In this document: positions 11,933 to 13,435 of the stretch, one piece after another
Numbering within the stretch: the first letter of the stretch is position 1
Layout: each line of letters opens with the position of its first letter
Source: an uncultured Oscillospiraceae bacterium
GTDB taxonomy: Bacteria > Bacillota > Clostridia > Oscillospirales > Oscillospiraceae
Direction of reading: 5' to 3'
DNA: 13,435 nucleotides
NCBI GenBank assembly: GCA_910577525.1
Contig: CAJTLI010000050.1
Span: 1-13,435 of the forward strand
Notes under the pieces: model-generated
Told to the model about the DNA's origin: nothing
Database searches by the model: none
What the model saw: only the letters and a program-made list of their open reading frames with translations
Made by a program: the position numbers and the translations under genes

Positions 11933-12917
11933 ATGAAACAGGAAAGTTTCAGCGATATGGAATACAGCTGCCGGAAAAAGGAAAACAAAACGGGAAGAAT
12001 TTCTGGAAATCATGGACGAGATCATCCCATGGGATGAATAGGTATCACTGATCGTACCCCACTACCCCAGCGGGAAGCGCGGCCGTCCACCCATTGAGAT
12101 TGAAACCATGCTGCGGATGTATCTGCTACAATGCTGGTTCAACCTGTCCGATGAAGGGGTAGAGGACGCCATATACAACAGTTATGCCATGCGCAAATTC
12201 ATGGGGATCAACTTTTTGGAGCAGGATGTTCCGGATGCCACCACCCTGCTGCACTTCCGGCATCTGCTGGAGGGCAAAGGCATCGGTAAGCTGTTTTTTG
12301 GCGCCATCAACCGCTGCCTGGAACGGGCTGGACGGATGATGCGTGGCGGTACCATTGTAGACGCCACGCTGATCAGCGCACCCAGCTCCACAAAAAACGC
12401 GGAGAAAAAGCGGGACCCGGAGATGCACTCGGTGAAGAAGGGGAACCAGTGGCATTTTGGCATGAAGTGCCACACAGGCGTGGATGCCGGGAGCGGCTTG
12501 GTCCACACGGTAGAGGCCACCGCTGCCAATGTCCATGATGTCACTGTGGCGGCAGGACTTCTGCGGAAAGATGACGGGGTGGTTTACGGGGATAGCGCAT
12601 ATCTCGGGATAGAAAAGCGGGACGAGATCAGAAACAGCCCTCAGCTTTCTGCCATCACATACCGTATCAACCGCAGATCGAGCCAGCTGCCCAAGGTTTC
12701 AGACAATGCCATTGACTGGGAGCGGTATATTGAGAATCGCAAATCCTCTGTGCGCTGCAAGGTGGAGCATCCATATCGGATCGTGAAGAACATCTTCGGT
12801 TTCCGAAAGGTCGTTTACAGGGGGGTGAGAAAGAACCTGAACCGCTTACACGTACTTTTCGCCAGTGCAAATCTGTATATGCTTGCCAGGGCGGGCGGAT
12901 CTTTATCCCCCGCTTAG
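11933..12917 (+). pseudogene. IS5-family transposase, disrupted
   Basis: The translated pieces match the DDE transposase of the IS5 group along its full length: SDMEYSCRKK, then EEFLEIMDEIIPWDE, LETML-like IEIETMLRMYLLQCWFNLSDEG, RGGTIVDATLISAPSSTKN (first Asp), KKGNQWHFGMKCHTGVDA, VYGDSAYLG (second Asp), and VEHPYRIVKNIFGF (Glu). The catalytic triad is therefore intact in sequence. The gene is broken near the 5' end. The ATG frame must shift around 11974-11986, in the A-rich run before the EEFLEI block, by an extra base, and an in-frame TAG at 12039-12041 replaces what is normally Trp in relatives. An ATG-initiated fragment from 12108 (269 residues) keeps the DDE core but lacks the N-terminal DNA-binding region. 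It is probably inactive by itself, though movable in trans if both ends survive. Confidence 0.88.
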
Positions 12918-13055
12918 GGTTTTTATGCCCTTTGGTCGGGTTGGGTATGGTAAACGAGAATACCTCCCTCAAATATGCTCCTTGATTTGATATGTGAGGT
13001 AGGCACCGCCGCGCCATACTGCGTTTCCGCAGCGGTCTCGGCGGAGCCGCCTCCA

Positions 13056-13089
13056 GAACCGGACTTACACGTCTCCGCGTATCCGGCTC
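13056..13089 (-). ncRNA. Group II intron domain V (catalytic hairpin)
   Basis: This is a canonical 34-nt domain V. The lower stem GAGCCGGA pairs with TCCGGTTC, the upper stem TACGC with GTGTA, a two-base AG bulge sits on the 3' side, and a GAGA tetraloop is closed by G-C. All positions pair, one by G-U at the conserved lower position. Domain V binds the catalytic metals in self-splicing. Domain VI follows directly downstream on the same strand. Confidence 0.93.
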
Positions 13090-13104
13090 TAAGCGCAATC
13101 ACCG

Positions 13105-13435
13105 TCACGGTTCTTGAGCAAGTGTAGACTGGTAGCAGTACGGGCACAGCGCCAGTGACTTCCGGCGCATATGCAGCATCAGGCGTTCCGCCTCGGTTTT
13201 GCCAGTGAGCTTTTTCAGGGCGCGGACGTGGTGCATACGAATATCATCCGTCTTGTTGCCGCACAGCTCACAGATACCGGCTTTCAGCCTGTTTGCCAGA
13301 GTATTTCTTCCATCATAGCGGATATACCGGGGAAGGGTGTCCTGCACGTTGTCATAGCCCTTATCCTGTTTGCGAAACCCTGTCAACGCCAATCTGAAAT
13401 TGTAAGAAAACGCCGAAGAAATTTTGTAGTTTTTC
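13105..13435 (-). CDS. ltrA: Group II intron reverse transcriptase/maturase, C-terminal part (partial)
   Basis: Only the last 110 or so codons are present; the frame is open to the right edge without a stop, so the TTG near 13392 is not the start. The visible part covers the end of the maturase region (YIRYDGRNTLANRLKAG) and the HNH endonuclease domain, with CELCG, then IRMHHVRALKKL, then RRKSLALCPYC. Intact intron proteins combine reverse transcriptase, RNA-splicing maturase, DNA-binding and endonuclease functions for retrohoming. The final segment reads CPYCYQSTLAQEP; relatives usually have a His after the second cysteine and another near the end (CH...IH), so the endonuclease could be impaired. 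The stop lies 16 bases upstream of domain V, as expected for a domain IV-encoded protein. Confidence 0.85.
   Translation of the reverse strand, partial: KNYKISSAFSYNFRLALTGFRKQDKGYDNVQDTLPRYIRYDGRNTLANRLKAGICELCGNKTDDIRMHHVRALKKLTGKTEAERLMLHMRRKSLALCPYCYQSTLAQEP

Larger units (their letters stand above)
12994..13435 (-). mobile_element. 3' portion of a group II intron (continues past the window)
   Basis: On the minus strand this segment has, in order, the maturase C-terminus, a short linker, domain V and domain VI, which is the standard 3' layout of a bacterial group II intron. Domain VI ends with CCTACCTCAC, in which the A of CCTA sits seven bases before the proposed 3' splice site at about 12994 (or 12992 if the intron ends AT), the normal branch-point distance. 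The 5' ribozyme domains and most of the maturase lie beyond the right edge. The 3' flanking exon is the 76-bp tail of the IS5-like region, so the intron probably inserted in or beside that element, in opposite orientation. Confidence 0.85.

Noticed and set aside
11974..11986. Programmed frameshift in the transposase
   Set aside because: Joining the frames needs a +1 shift, not the usual -1 slip at A-rich heptamers, and an in-frame TAG follows at 12039.
12923..13147. 74-codon minus-strand open frame across intron domains V and VI
   Set aside because: It coincides with structured ribozyme RNA that fully explains the sequence.

Overview
The window comes from a GC-rich Gram-positive gut anaerobe, most likely a clostridial Oscillospiraceae relative (Flavonifractor/Pseudoflavonifractor type). 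The evidence is the style of the L10 and L7/L12 proteins, the firmicute-type L10 leader, consensus sigma-A promoters, strong AGGAGG ribosome binding sites and the clostridial mobile elements. No rRNA, tRNA or CRISPR array was seen.

Layout. Bases 1-53 look like the terminus of an IS3-family (IS150-like) insertion sequence. It abuts a minus-strand cysteine-rich protein gene of unknown function (92-808). A phosphoribosyltransferase-like gene (1069-1710, +) follows, with its own extended -10 promoter and an operator-like inverted repeat. It shares a 17-bp-stem bidirectional terminator with the convergent rplJ-rplL operon (2879-1895, -). rplJL has a perfect-consensus promoter and an L10 leader with a terminator hairpin, and it is not next to rpoB or rplKA here.

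The centre of the window (3125-11179) is a carbohydrate locus. An AraC-family regulator (-) is divergent from a five-gene plus-strand cluster: a lipoprotein solute-binding protein, two MalF/MalG-type permeases, a GH112 1,3-beta-galactosyl-N-acetylhexosamine phosphorylase and a type I sulfatase with no signal peptide. My reading is a salvage pathway in which a possibly sulfated galacto-N-biose or lacto-N-biose from mucin or milk glycans is imported, desulfated in the cytoplasm and split by phosphate into galactose-1-phosphate plus GalNAc or GlcNAc. The transporter ATPase, the sulfatase-maturing enzyme and the downstream sugar kinases are not in the window. Hairpins between binding protein and permease, permease and phosphorylase, and phosphorylase and sulfatase may step down expression along the cluster. 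The 357-bp divergent region holds a clear araC promoter, repeated CGAAAA motifs within a near-palindrome and a cre-like site.

The right end (11180-13435) is a graveyard of mobile DNA. It contains an internally deleted, frame-disrupted serine recombinase fragment (-), an IS5-family transposase broken by a frameshift and an amber stop (+), and the 3' part of a group II intron on the minus strand (maturase C-terminus, a textbook 34-nt domain V and a domain VI end at about 12994) that runs off the window. Bases 11600-11860 are GC-rich with no convincing gene.
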